NCBI GenBank assembly: GCA_015178975.1
Contig: WHVD01000004.1
Span: 248,001 to 312,000, forward strand
From: Hysterangium stoloniferum
Taxonomy: Eukaryota > Basidiomycota > Agaricomycetes > Hysterangiales > Hysterangiaceae
Direction of reading: 5' to 3'
Length of the DNA: 64,000 nt
Position numbers and translations under genes: made by a program. The notes beneath the pieces were generated by a model, which did no database searches, was not told where the DNA came from, and was given only the letters and a program-made list of their open reading frames with translations. Below are positions 10,217 to 21,934 of this stretch, piece after piece (positions within the stretch are counted from its first letter, which is position 1; each line of letters opens with the position of its first letter).

Positions 10217-11242
10217 TTATCTATGACATACAGGACATCGGAAGGTCGAATCCCGAGAATCAACCCGTTTTTGTGCTTCATCAATAAGATGCTTGAAGCC
10301 TTCAGGATGCACGTGAAAGCGCTCGCCATTGGGCCATTTCCAAAAGCCATTAACACGAGAAATCTTTTTGAGTTGTAGATACTTGAAAGCTACCGGACAC
10401 CGTTTGGTATCATGGATATCGACAGAGTCCTTACAGAACAAACACAAGGCCGAAGTTCCGTATCTCTGAGGGGGGTGCCCAGCGAAAGATGGGACGGGGA
10501 GGGGGACAAATTTGGCGACAAGGGGATAGGCCATCTGCAAACGGGCGTGGGCGGTGGCATACTCCTCATCGTAAACCTCCAGCGAGTCAATACGTTTCAA
10601 AATTTCGTCCAAGCTGTCAGGAATCGGGGAGAACGTCCGAGGAGAAAGGATAGAAGCTTGGATGCTGAAGATGTATGTCCCGGCATCGAATACGTCTTGC
10701 CAGTTATAGGGTGTCGCGTGAGGATGGTTGGGGTGGATCACGGCCAGGCGTTGCTGAAGGATGTGGCGAGTTTCTTCATGGAATCCAAACCAGTAGTAGC
10801 GGTCTCTTTCTTCAGGAGATATAACTTCCTCCATAGTGAGGTAATAACCAATCGCTTGAAATCTACGTTGATACGCTCGAAGCTCTGCATAAGAACTAAT
10901 AGGGAGTGCAGACTGATCCCGTATGAACCGAATAAGAGAGTTGCGCGTATATCTTTTCTCCTTGAACGCGCCTTCGAATTGTTTGCGAATAGCTGCCTTA
11001 AAAGCAGTCCAGTCCGACGAGGCGTAGCCATCGAAGGATTTGAAGAGTCCGACCTGTTGCCTAGAGACATAACGGAGAAGAACAGTGACGCGCTCGTTAT
11101 CGGGGAGCTGCGCGTTCTCAGCACATTCTTCAAATCGCGTGAGGAATTCTGCAATGTCATCTTCGCTTCCATCGAAAGTCTGAGGTGCAAGGTTAGATGC
11201 TCGAGGGGGCATAGCTGCTATTCCGGTGGCGATGGTTGGCAT
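10217..11242 (-). CDS. Gypsy-type Gag polyprotein
   Basis: A 341-residue uninterrupted frame. Residues 15-130 look like a retrotransposon Gag domain (FDGSEDDIAEFLTRFEE, then DWTAFKAAIRKQFEGAF, then LIRFIRDQ). Near residue 270 there is a cysteine/histidine cluster CLFCKDSVDIHDTKRC (C-X2-C-X6-H-X4-C), a stretched zinc knuckle, and the frame ends FRCPVCHR. The region between resembles the capsid-like helical part of Gypsy Gag proteins. A second, deleted copy lies at 20750-21600. An intact gag inside an otherwise eroded element is unusual, but no pol follows, so the element is not autonomous. The opposite-strand frame at 10412-11257 is its shadow. Confidence 0.75.
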   Translation of the reverse strand: MPTIATGIAAMPPRASNLAPQTFDGSEDDIAEFLTRFEECAENAQLPDNERVTVLLRYVSRQQVGLFKSFDGYASSDWTAFKAAIRKQFEGAFKEKRYTRNSLIRFIRDQSALPISSYAELRAYQRRFQAIGYYLTMEEVISPEERDRYYWFGFHEETRHILQQRLAVIHPNHPHATPYNWQDVFDAGTYIFSIQASILSPRTFSPIPDSLDEILKRIDSLEVYDEEYATAHARLQMAYPLVAKFVPLPVPSFAGHPPQRYGTSALCLFCKDSVDIHDTKRCPVAFKYLQLKKISRVNGFWKWPNGERFHVHPEGFKHLIDEAQKRVDSRDSTFRCPVCHR

Positions 11243-11700
11243 GGTGTGAGTGATTAGGAGTGGAGAAGATGATGTTTATGATGAGAGACTCGGTAGCAAA
11301 TAGGGCGTCCCGAGCCGAAATATGGGTTTGTGAGTCTCCAATAGATACCACACACCGAAATACCTAATAGGTGATACAAAGCCAAAGAGAATTAACCTTG
11401 AAGCACTTGCAGTGTGTTTAGACCAAATCGGGATGAGAGGGAGGGGATGCTTTGATGGTGTTTAGCAGAAACGTCGGAGGGCTTATGAACGTGAAATGCG
11501 AGTGACTCTAAGACATGGTCACAAGAAAGAAAATGGGGGATTAAAAGGGTGGATTAACTGTAACAAGGCGTAGGGCTGTGGCCTGTGTGGAAAAGCACAG
11601 TGGCCTTTGTCTTTCGTTTTTCTAAATCATTGTTTTCTCCAAAAGGCAAAGATAGGGAAAGTCGCGACGTAAGGAGCTTTTCTTATTGATACAAAGAATG

Positions 11701-12177
11701 ATCGACTTCGAGGCCGAAACGTACAATCAAAGGAACAGGTTCTATCATTTACATAAGATGGATTCATCACCCGATCGAGGGCATTAATAGAGCAAGGAAA
11801 ATCAGGGGTGTGACTGTGGAGAGGTGTATGTGGTTTCGTGTCAGTTTTACTTCAATTCTGTTAAAAATTATACAAAGCTGACAGAATCAGCCCTGGATTT
11901 GGAACAGTCGCATAATTTGGTTCCACATTTTGGTTGTCTTTGGCATAGGCGAATTCGAAGACGGCGAGAAGCGAGCCATTGCGATCCAAAAAACTCGAAC
12001 ACCCTCCGCGTGATGTCCCGGGCATAATAAACCTTTCCTCAATTATTAATTGTCAAAGCCTACGAATTAGACTCCCCATAGATAAACACGCAGGGATCAA
12101 GCCTAATGAGTACAGATTACAAATGAAAGTTGACACAAGGGAGAGATTCAAAGCTTGGCCAAGATATAGCCAAAGCG
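11701..12177. other. Intergenic, no gene supported
   Basis: No motif-bearing frame or repeat recognised between the end of the gag-bearing element and the tandem repeat that follows. Confidence 0.35.
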
Positions 12178-13345
12178 GACCCACCTTCTTAATAAAATTC
12201 TGGAAAACAGTGGCGAACCAAAAGTGTCTCCTTACTTATATTTTATGGTAATAATATTCGTTGCAGAAGTTATAAAATATTATCAGAGAGATTTACCATC
12301 AATATAACGCATTTTGGATTTCACAACCAATTATGCCTTCCGAAAGACCAGTTACATTGATCGGCAGTGCCATAAATAAGTTCTGCGTCTATTTGAGCGG
12401 GGTTTGTAGCAGTCCCTTCGACACCACCTTATTAATAAAATTCTGGAAAACAGTTGTGAACCAAAAGTATCTCCTTATTTATATTGTATGGTAATGATAT
12501 TCGTTTCAGAAGTTATAAAATATTATCAGTAATATAACGCATTTTGTGTTGAGATTATTTGCGCAGTTCTAAATAATACTGAATTAATAGTAAGTAAAGT
12601 ATTAATGTAGAACTAGGGGAAATTGCATACCTCTCAGTGAGTGATAAACCTTCACTGAGAGGCTACGCGATCGGTCTCTATACTAATATAGTATCCATAA
12701 GCGTAATGTAACTATACAGTTACTACACTGCGTTCCAGCTTACCAAAGGTAGCTTACGTAACGCTATTATTTTTTACAACCAATTATGCATGCCTAGTTA
12801 CATTGATCGGCTGTGCCATAAATAAGTCCTGCTATTTGAGCGGGGTTTGTAGCAATCCCCTCGACACCCGCCTTATTGATAAAATTCTGAAAAACAGTGG
12901 CGAACCAAAAATGTCTCCTTATTTATATTTTATGGTAATGGTATTATTTGCAAAAGTTATAAAATATTATCAGAAAGATTTACCATTAATATACGCATTT
13001 TGGATTTTACAGCCAATTATGCCTTCCGAAAGACCAGTTACATTGATCGGCAGTGCCATAAATAAGTTCTGCGTCTATTTGAGCGGGGTTTGTAGCAATC
13101 CCCTCGACACCCACCTTATTAATAAAATTCTGGAAAATAGTGGCGAACCAAAAGTGTCTCCTTACTTATTGTATGGCAATTATATTCGTTGAAAAAGTGA
13201 TGAAATATTATCAGAGAGATTTACCATCAATACAACGCACATTGGATTTTACAACCAATCATGCCTTCCGAAAGACCAGTTACATTGCTCAGCAGTTGCC
13301 AGAATGATAATAAGTAGATTATAAATAAGTAGTGCGTCTATTTGA
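12178..13345. repeat. Diverged tandem repeat of about 220-240 bp, four to five units
   Basis: Each unit carries the markers CCGAAAGACCAGTTACATTG, AGCGGGGTTTGTAGCA, TTATTAATAAAATTCTGGAA and AAAATATTATCAG in the same order. Units lie near 12178-12327 (partial), 12328-12548, 12773-13010, 13011-13251 and 13252-13345 (partial). A unique spacer of about 225 bp (12549-12772) interrupts the series. No protein is conserved between units. Confidence 0.7.
12630..12662. other. Perfect 11-bp inverted repeat (hairpin)
   Basis: CCTCTCAGTGA and TCACTGAGAGG flank an 11-base loop inside the unique spacer of the tandem repeat. No neighbouring gene explains it. Confidence 0.6.
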
Positions 13346-13675
13346 GCCGAGAGAAGCGGTCTGTATATTAATTATTTACACTATACGGATGACAAGAAGA
13401 TCATTAATCTATTATTAGAGAGTTTTTGCAAAGTAATATTATTAACAAACTGAATTAGTTCCTGATACTCAATTTGTTGATATTTCATGAGTTACAAATA
13501 CTCTCTATTAACCTCTGTATACTTTTGTAAAGCGCTCATTTTCATTGAAATTGATCATGTGGATGTGTAAAGCCATTTTAGTAAAGTGAAGATGTTCGTA
13601 CGCGTTCTTATGTCCTTAAAAGCCTGCTATCGATAACTTCAGTCGCGTCTCGCATTTCTCCCTTTTTATATGACA

Positions 13676-15809
13676 ATGTCTACAAGCTCTCCTTCTCTTA
13701 TTTCCGGTCATATAATTGGCGTTGCAGTTCCAGGGTGGGGTATGTGGTGACCTTTCCCAGTGAATCACACTGACTTTATATTCAGGACACCAAAAACCTC
13801 TAGCCGCATTGGCCAGCAGGATCGTTCAAGAACGTTCTGATATATTGTTCACGATCCTTGCCGTTGGCCATTTCGGGGAGCGCATAGAGAAAGAGATTAA
13901 CAGATACCTTCCCAACGAGAGCCCGAAAGCTAATATAAGGTACTAACCATTTATTATCAGCCAATGACTTTCACAGGCATTGGATGTAGAATTATTAATA
14001 TAGGCGGACAACCCAACGATATGATGGAGAACTTCAGTGTCATTATTAAGAATTTTGAGCCGGTCTATAAGAAGTTGGTCCACAGCGAGCCTATAATGTG
14101 CACCACAGGGAGGCTGTATGCTTCCGCGCCCAGACCGACCCTTGCAATCCTTGATGTACGCCAAGTCAGGTTCTTACCAAGCTGTTTCGGTATCAATTAA
14201 TTCCAATGTGGGGGTAGTTTTTCCTTCCAGAAAATGCACAAGTCATCCGCGACATTAGCGGAAACGATGTATCCATACTAGCATGGAATACGGCAAACGC
14301 GTCTTTTTGTCTTCGCACGCTAGGACCAGAGAAACTAGGGGGGTATGGAGATGTCGCGAAACGAGCGTCTGAAGAAGCTGCTGCAACAGGGAGACCTGTC
14401 TTGGAAATCGAGCAAGAGGTGTGTGACCTTCTGATCAATCATCTTCGATCACTAATATCTCTTTATCAAGCTCTTCTCCCCAAGTAAAGGCGAGGTTATA
14501 AGCATTCCAGGATTACCTCCTATGTTCGACTATGAGTTTGCACACAAGAAAGTAAGTGTATGATTGGCAAAGGATATCATATTCATAATAATCTTTCCAG
14601 GCCTCCAAGGACCAATTCCATAATGAACTTTTGAAAAAAGGTCAAAGGTCCGTATATGCTAATATTTAACCTCCAATATTCTGACAGTGACACACCCCTC
14701 AGATTTATGCCACTTTGCGATGGGATGATTTCTACATCAAGCATCGCCTACGAAAAGGAGAGCCTAGACGCATGGCGCGATTGGCTCGCCGAAACTAATC
14801 GCCACTTTTATGTCGTTGGCCCATTTCTGCCTCCGGGGATTGAACACGGAGCGCTTACACAAAGCACCAAGTCAAATGATCTGATTGCTTCTGTCAACGA
14901 CCAGGAAATCATTTCATTCCTTGACAAGAATCTGAAAGAACTAGGACCAAACTCTCTCTTATACGTACGGTTTGGTCCATTGAAACCACGAGACACCGTG
15001 GAAACCACTTACGATTTATTTTTTGTTGTTGTTGACAGATTTCGTTTGGGAGTTTTTTCTGGCCTGAAGCGGAGCACATTTGGATGCTTATTGATATTCT
15101 TCTGAAACTTAAATTTCCGTTTGTGAGTTATTCCCAAACAATAAGTTGATATGCACACAAGTAGAATTGACATCAAAACAGATCCTGGCTCACGCTTCCC
15201 CAAACGCAGTCATCCCCCCCGATGTATCACTCAAAGTACAAGCTTCCGGAACAGGCCTCCTCTCGCCTTGGGCGCCTCAGCAGCTAATACTTGACCACCG
15301 AGTTAGTATTTTGCCCACCATCTCCAGTCTTGCTTATCTATCTACAACGTGTTTCCATGCAGGCTACCGGCTGGTTCCTTACGCATTGCGGCCATAACAG
15401 TGTCATGGAGGCCCTGGGTCAGGGAATACCTTTGTACGTGCTTCAGATTCTCCCCAACTCCATTCTGGCTATTCACATTGGCATCTACAGGATTGCGTGG
15501 CCTATAAATGCGGACCAACCTACCAACGCTGCCCGCCTCTCGTTCGTCGACCTTGCTTTCGAACTATTCGAAACCAGAGTCGAACTTGGACTGAAGCCGC
15601 TCCATCGTGGAGTTCAACCAACTGGCACGCGTGAGGCTATCGAACACGAGATGCGAAAGACTTTGCAGGACGCACGAGGTAGAATAGGTGAACGGAAGAG
15701 GCGCAATGTTCACGCAGTGAGAGACGCGATACAAGGAGGCTGGAGCGAAGATAATGGGGATGCGCTGAAACAGCTTAGAGGGCTCTTGACGGAGTATTTT
15801 CCTTCCTAG
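13676..15809 (+). pseudogene. UDP-glycosyltransferase (GT1 family), multi-exon, probably inactivated
   Basis: Family GT1 transfers sugar from a UDP-sugar to small acceptors. Exon 1 starts MSTSSPSLISGHIIGVAVPG, and an intron (13740-13785) splits the GWGHQKPLAALA motif. Later exons read FVILAHASPN-type sequence, then LSPWAPQQLILDH, GWFLTHCGHNSVMEALGQG and WPINADQPTNA. These are the C-terminal nucleotide-sugar signature with its WxPQ, HCGxNS and DQ elements. Introns are 45-90 bases and the 3' half splices in phase (for example the intron splitting GIPL and IAWP). Two 5' junctions, near 13936-13960 and 14155-14230, fail to keep phase with canonical GT-AG sites, so I suspect two small lesions. A partial copy of the 5' end is at 40393-41256. 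Confidence 0.75.
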
Positions 15810-17487
15810 TTAAGTCGAAGGCCCGTCATTCATCTTGAGATCTGTCCGCTTTGTCATTAGAGATCGAACAACGACGAGCTTTTTCTGTTATAAGGCCACC
15901 GAGTTCAGTAACATTATAATGCTAACTTTGGTGGTAGGCTATGATCTTCCCAAAGTACACCTGTTGTTTTTCGCAATCTATCATATTAATTTTCCACCAT
16001 GACCGCCGAAACCCTGCATTGTCCTAGTTTTAGATGGCAAGGCACTGGTGGCAAGATGTATCATCGACAGCCTCGTTTTATGGGGATATCAGACGCTTTT
16101 TCGCAGGAGCATTTCAACAATGTACTTGGGCAGGCATGAGCCTGTGCGATTGTGAAACCAATGCTATATTACAAAAACGGCGTTGGCGTTGTATCAGCAA
16201 TAATGTTTAATTACGGTCCTTGGGACTCACACGTTAGGGCAAGGACGACCTGGATACTCTACGATAGTGGATCATTGTCTCTGTCCGTGTTTGGATAAAT
16301 GAATGAATCAGGGTGGGGCAGGCTTTATTGCACAAAGTATGTTGAAAAGGCCATGGGCAAGCACTATCAGTATGCCAACTAGTGATAAATACATGGGAGA
16401 AAAACAGGGTGGATGGCGGAAAAGTAAATTAGTCGAAACTTGAGCAATACCCGTGGCAATCGTGGCAATAGTCTCGGACTCCGGAGCTTCCCAAGGTAAC
16501 ACTCCTGCTACCAGAACCACGGACCAATTTCATTAGTCCGCTTGAATTCGGCACCCCTAACTGGGTCCTGATCAGTTCAATCGCTCGAGAGAATACTTAC
16601 TGCCAGCAGTCTATCGTACATAAACCAGCCAAGTTTCACAAAGAGGGTTAAAATTGTCACACTGATCATCTACCTATTAGAAAGGGGGGGGGGGGGGGGT
16701 GAATATTATGGCCAGAGCCTGTGAGTAGATGGACCACCCCCGGGGTGCGTATGGTCAAAGTCGTGATGTACTTCTGAGCTATTAGAAGCCACACCAGTGT
16801 GGCGTGTGATTATGGTGAGAAGCAGAAAATGAAGAATGATTCAGACTACCATTCGAGATCTGAGTCTGCCCAACCGCACTCTTCCAAAAGTATGAAAAGG
16901 AAGGAACCACCCACCCGTGCCCGTGGCGACAAGTGTGAAAGAGAGACAATACAAATCGGCACAGCTCAGAAACACAAAAAATATTCATCGCTTTGAGGGA
17001 AATACTTTCCCATGACATCAAGACCAGAAATAAAAGAGGCGCAACCTGTGGAGGCGTCGACAAGTTTCCTAAGGAACATTCCCTGTTGTAAGACAAAACT
17101 GGGGACACACTGAACTCCGAAGTATCAGAATAAAATTGTGTAAATATTTGGACGGATCTAAAGAACACACTAGTCCCCCGTATACCGCCGTTGATCAGCC
17201 CGTTCTCAAATTCAAATCTACATGGCGGGTCTGCACGCTTGTTCACCGGGGTGGATTAAAATAGTGTATATAGGTGTAAAATCGGTAATTTGAAAGGAGC
17301 ATGGTTCTATCGAATTTTTTTTCAAAGAGAAGAACATCCGAAAATTCATGAACGTGTGAATCTAGAAATGTGCGGTCAATCAAATGCCAAAGGCGCCTCT
17401 AACGAAAAATCCTGGCTACCATCGAGCTCACTTTTTCTTTGGCTTTTGAGCTGAACGTATTACAGCCCTAATGACAGTTTAAGAAAA
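15810..17487. other. Gene-poor region with a poly-G run
   Basis: The minus-strand frame at 16520-16308 contains hydrophobic sequence (YLSLVGILIVLAHGLFN) that weakly resembles fungal amino-acid/GABA permeases; I would not call it a gene. A run of 16 G lies at 16684-16699. The frame at 17246-16782 has no recognisable motif. Confidence 0.3.
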
Positions 17488-18977
17488 TCAGCAACCAGTC
17501 AGCAAGAAACGACTCAACTTGTCAACCGTTATAACAACTCGTCGTTTTGATAGCCTCTCCGTGATTCCGGCAAGCCTAACGCGGTTTATGTTCCTAACGT
17601 GATGTGGGACCTCAATCTTGCGTCTCCACATTGCGACAGAATTCCCGGACGGTGACAAGAGTAATACAAAGACTAAAACTTGATTCTCTGGCTCGTAAAA
17701 GGCCAGTGATTCTTGCAGTGTGTGATCGTATGTTGACACGACTTCTTCAAACGAAAGCCAATCAACACTTGGCTCCTCAGCACTCTGCCAATTACGGCTA
17801 TCTGCATTGACAAAAAGTGCTCCCCTGCACTCGCTCTGAATAAATTTATTAACCTAGACATGGTCCAAGGTGTAAGCGACTAAACCACAACCTAAAGTGA
17901 CATACCCCTAGAATTGCCAAGCTATGACCCATCGCCTGAATCCAATGCATCAGTATAGCGACTCTCTCGTCTTTCCAAGGCGAAAACATCCAATGGATGC
18001 GTTCACTGGCAAGTCGCCCATGGCCAAATAAAGCCTTGTCAGCGGCTTGGAGTGAAGTACTACGGGGCGATTGTAATTTGATTCTAACGTATGACACACT
18101 ACTGGCCCCGCCATCTGAAATGCTGATGTCGGAATTCGCCTTGGCAGACCACGATGTTCTTGAGGGTGTCTTCTCATTTGCGGCTGATTTGGTATGTTCA
18201 GCGGCACTCGCCGCACGTTTCCAGCTTAATGGTTCAGATGTTAGGGATATAACTTCTTGCTACAAGTTTGACCTACCCTTTTTGTGGTCCATAATTTTCA
18301 CGGTGTGGCGGCCGCCACTCAACGATGTTACTTCCCACATTGGATGGTTCTTCTAGCACGGATGCCAGAGGATGAGGATTTTTCTGGTGTCGTGACTTTT
18401 GCGGAGGTTGATTCCAGTTCTTCCAGTCCTTCCAATTATTTCCACCCGTTGCCTCGGTGCTATGCCACCCGGCAATATTACCATTGGCCTCCCATGATGT
18501 CCCCGCACTTCCCCATCCATACTCTTGTTTTCTCGCCTTTAGGCTTTTCTGTAACATCTGATTTGGGTGATTCTGACCTTTTTGATTTTTCTGGTTGACA
18601 TATCGCTGTTGCTGTTGCTGTTTCCGCTGTTGATCCTGTGACCCCTTCTGGCCACCACCAGATTTTTGTTGACCACCGACTCTCTGATAGTTCTGTTGTG
18701 GTTGCCCTGTCTGCTGGTGTTGTCCTCTATTATCTCCCCGACCCCTTGCTGGAGGCTCTTCCTCCTCTTCCTCGTCGTCATCCTCCGCTTCATTTACGTA
18801 CCCCGCCGGCACTACAGTCCACTCCGAGGGTTCCGTGCTTGCCCACCCATTTCCTCCCTGGTAATACGTATTGCGAATATAGAAATTGGCGTTTTGTACG
18901 TGTATAGGGTGAAGGTCCATGTTGGGAAATAAGCGACGGTTAATGTATGAATTAAATGGAGTTTGTACCTTCAGCAT
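17488..18977 (-). CDS. Conserved basidiomycete protein of unknown function, Q/G-rich N-terminus (CcmS-related type)
   Basis: Three exons, 18977-18277, 18224-17906 and 17853-17488, join in phase through 52-base introns to give 461 residues. The N-terminal third is low complexity: an acidic run, RGRGDNRGQHQQTGQPQQ, then Q/N/K-rich sequence. It begins near HPIHVQNANFYIRNTYYQ. The C-terminal half is globular (LASERIHWMFSPWKDERV, then ILMHWIQAMGHSLAILG, GALFVNADS, then FYEPENQVLVFVLLLSPSGNS and VAMWRRKI). This pattern occurs in many Agaricomycete proteins that I recall being annotated as CcmS-related; that name is from memory and tentative. No lesion is visible, so the gene is probably functional. 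A start at the Met at 18920 is also possible. Confidence 0.75.
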
Positions 18978-19499
18978 CCTCAGACTCCGCCTGTATTTTT
19001 TTCTTCCACTTTCCCATATATATCAGGGTGTCTCTTGGACCAACTCAAAGCTTAGAGCCTTATATACCAGTGGACTAACTTTGGTTTGTTCCCCCGAAAT
19101 GTCGACAAGGCAGATACATTATTGACTGATAAATCTGTTGCCAGGTCTTCTTTTATGTTATTACCGCTTCCGGAAAGTGGTATAAGAGACAAAAGAAAGG
19201 AAAAAGTCTTAGAAAACCAAGTTAGTGAGAGGGATGAAGGAATATCGTGCATGTTACATAAAAGTGCGGGAGATCATCTTATGATAACTTGTGTACCATG
19301 CGCTATTGTTATCGCGCTGCAACGATACGAACGTCACGGCATATGTAAATACAAGAATAGAACGTCTTAATTATTATAACATGTTATTGATCGTCCAATT
19401 GATACACTGACCGGCCCAAAAAGGTACCAGTCACATTTGCCAGGCTGAAACATTCATCCACAATAGAGCTTTTTCGACGCAGGTAGCGGTTAGCTCTCT
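18978..19499. other. Intergenic, no gene supported
   Basis: Probable promoter region of the minus-strand gene ending at 17488, plus unrecognised sequence. Frames at 19052-19370 carry no motif. The stretch 19431-19500 continues the frame of the dihydroorotase fragment but no longer resembles that family. Confidence 0.35.
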
Positions 19500-20158
19500 A
19501 CAATAGAATTTTTGTCCAGACCTGCGCACAAAGTCCTGCAGTCGGTCTAATGCCCCAACGGATTCCAAGAGATGGGCCACCAGGGGTAAAAGGATCGGGG
19601 ATATGTAAATGCCTGCTGAACATGTATCTTGAGGCGTGGAGGTTGATTTCTTGTTAGGTGGTCGAGGTGCTGAATCGGAGCCTAAGAAAAACCTTGGATG
19701 CCCTAAACATATGTTTCAGCCATATTGCTTTGCACAAGTTCTGCCTACAAACCCTCACAGACAATTCCTTGCAGCGCAGCCAGATCATCAGGCGTTTTAG
19801 CAACGGGCCGGGCCTGCAACAATTCCAGCGTTGACCGGCCAAGTCATCCACAGTTAGCGCAAGATGATGGGCAGTACTTGTGCAAGCAACCATCTCTCCA
19901 AGACTTTTGACACGCTCGACAGCAGCCATGGTGGTAGCATGTTCAAGTACAATGACATGGATTGACACCAGATGGGGTCGGAACGATGTTTCAGCATTCA
20001 GCACGTGGATATTCGACTTCAAATTCGAAGGCAATTCGCCGTGTAAATTTAAAACCATTCCAACGTTTTCCATAGCCTCGAAAACGGGGTATTACATTTC
20101 GTAAGATTCGCTGCGCCTTCAGAATTAGTTGTGACACCACGGGGTATGACTTGATACC
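19500..20158 (-). pseudogene. URA4: Dihydroorotase, C-terminal fragment, degenerate
   Basis: Dihydroorotase closes carbamoyl-aspartate to dihydroorotate in pyrimidine synthesis. Minus-strand frames read GIKSYP, then GVTTNSEG, YPVFEAMENVGMVLNLHGE, IVLEHATT, TAHHLALTVDD, PVAKTPDDLAALQGIVCEG, GHPRFFLGSDSAP and SPILLPLVAHLLESVGALD in the order of the eukaryotic monofunctional enzyme. Correct reading needs several frame changes: one C is missing in the SYPRG codons, TAA stands where a Tyr codon is expected before YPVFE, and a TAG follows VCEG. The 5' end stops exactly where the repeat element at 20159 begins. The N-terminal metal-binding HxH part is absent, so this is a dead fragment. Confidence 0.85.
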
Positions 20159-21717
20159 TAATCGGACACATCCCCATGCCAATTTAAAACTTCTGCGCAA
20201 TTATTATTGTGGAAATAGAAGGCATGAAATCTCATAATTCCATGGTTGTGTCTAAATAGATGAGCTCCGGGAAATATCAGATGAAATAGGAGGAAGGACA
20301 AGTTGAAGAATATACGGATAACTCGTGTCTGAATCAGGGCAATGTGAATGCGACTGCCAGACGTCGAGTGTGGTTCTAAGATGACGATCCACGAGACATT
20401 TTGATAAGATTGCCAAGAAAGCATAACACGCATAACGCGGGAGAGTTAGTTGCAATCCTCCTGCTAGGGCAGATCATCCCCCTGGGCATTGGGCCAAGAA
20501 TCAGCTCGGATTCGCAACACGCGATCGACCCGACGACGAAGAACCGACAAAAATGTGAAAATGATGGGTGCATTGGCGCCTCAAACCAAGACCTGCCAAA
20601 CACCACGTTAGCATGGTTGAGGTGACGGGCGCTAAAGGGCACCTCATCAAAGTGACAACGGACAAGCTGCTCCATACAAGGCGTTCGTGGAGTTTAATTC
20701 TACTTGACAATGGATGAGATGGGATCAATCTTGAAGAGCGCGACTGTTGACTGAACTTGAGATATCAATGGAGTTGACGAGATTGTTTATGACATACAGG
20801 ACACCGGAAAGTCAAATCCAGAGAATCAACCCGTTCTTGTGCTTCATCAACAAGATGTTTGAAGCCTTCATGATGGACGTAAAAGCGCTCACCATTGGGC
20901 CATTTCCACAAGCCATTTCCACGAGAAATCTTGCCGAGACGTAGATACTTGAAAGCTACCGGACACTGTTTGGTATCATGGATATTTACAGAATCCTTAC
21001 AGAACAAACATAAGCCTTAAGTTCCGTATCCCTGAGGAGGTTGCTCAGCTAAAGATGAGGCTGGGACGGGGAGGACAAACTTGGCGACAAGAGGATACGC
21101 CATCTGCAAATGGGCGTGGATGGTGGCATATTCCTCGTCGTAAACCTCAAGCGAGTCAATACGTTTCAAAATATTATCCAAGCTGTCAGGAATCGGGGAG
21201 AAAGTCTGAGGAGAGAGGACAGAAACACTCTTAGTAGCAAATTGGGATTCAGAGGAGCTCGGTGTGTCGACACCCGGAGAACCTCTGCCGGAAGATTGGA
21301 TGTTGAAGATGTGTGTCCCGGCATCGAATACGTCCTTTCAGTTATAGGGTGTGCGTGGATGACGGCCAAGCATTGCTGAACGATGTGGCGAGTTTCTTCA
21401 TGGAATCCAAACCAGTAGTAGCGGTCTCTTTCTTCAGGAGATATAACTTTTTCCATAGTGAGGTAATAACCAATCGCTTGAAATACACGTTGACGCGCTT
21501 GAAGCTCTGCATGAGAACTAATAGGGAGCGTGCACCGATCCCGTATGAACCGAATAAGACAGTTGCGAGTATATGTATCTTTTCTCCTTAAACGCGCCTT
21601 CGAATCGTTTATGATGAGAGACTCGGTAACAAATAGGGCGTCTCGAGCCGAAATGTGGGTTTGTGAGTCTCCAATGGATCTCTAGACACTGAAATACCTA
21701 ATAGGTGGTACAGAAAG
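20159..21717 (-). mobile_element. Degenerate Gypsy-type retroelement, copy 2
   Basis: Paralogue of 8010-11700. It lacks the TR-GAG insertion (empty site at about 20437) and the 9760-10140 segment. The gag remnant (about 21600-20750, minus strand) keeps EEVISPEER-type sequence, CKDSVNIHDTKQC and FRCPVCH, but it is frameshifted and has lost the N-terminal coding part. Its 5' flank at 21605-21717 matches 11268-11370. The Copia LTR starting at 21718 cuts it off. Confidence 0.65.
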
Positions 21718-21934
21718 TGTTGGAATTCGAGAATCGTCCACAACAATAAATTCCGAGACAACATGATTCAGTGGCACAGCTATTTTCAGCTACACCAAGG
21801 ATCGCTGTGCTACTCCCATTGTTTGTATCACTCCTATTTTTCTTCTTACAAATATAAACTCTCCTTTCTACGATACTAGACCTCAGCCCATTGTACACCT
21901 TCCATTACCCTTATCCGTACCAATATCACTTACA
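21718..21934 (+). repeat. Copia-type 5' LTR
   Basis: Begins TGTTGGAATTC directly at the break in the gag-bearing element and ends CACTTACA where a Copia gag-like frame starts. No partner LTR is visible, so the limits are inferred from the TG/CA ends and the junctions. Confidence 0.5.

Larger units (their letters stand above)
8010..11700 (-). mobile_element. Degenerate Gypsy-type retroelement, copy 1 (gag present, pol absent)
   Basis: This interval shares long stretches with 20159-21717: the left arm (8010-8266 plus 9482-9760), the gag gene and its 5' leader (about 11265-11380). Orientation follows gag, which is on the minus strand. No reverse transcriptase or integrase is visible. The stretch 9760-10140 is missing from copy 2. 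The left arm also holds a short plus-strand frame continuing through the insertion site of the nested element (NTHNAG, then QIIPLG, then NQDLPNTTLAW), kept in both copies. The right limit is approximate. Confidence 0.55.

Noticed and set aside
10412..11257. 281-codon plus-strand ORF
   Set aside because: Lies fully opposite the gag gene, which has a clear Gag domain and zinc cluster; no motif of its own.
16308..16520. Amino-acid permease gene fragment
   Set aside because: Only one hydrophobic stretch is suggestive; no continuous family motif or second exon found.
16684..16699. Poly-G run as a functional element
   Set aside because: Simple homopolymer; similar runs occur near 42538, 47139 and 56806 with no common context.
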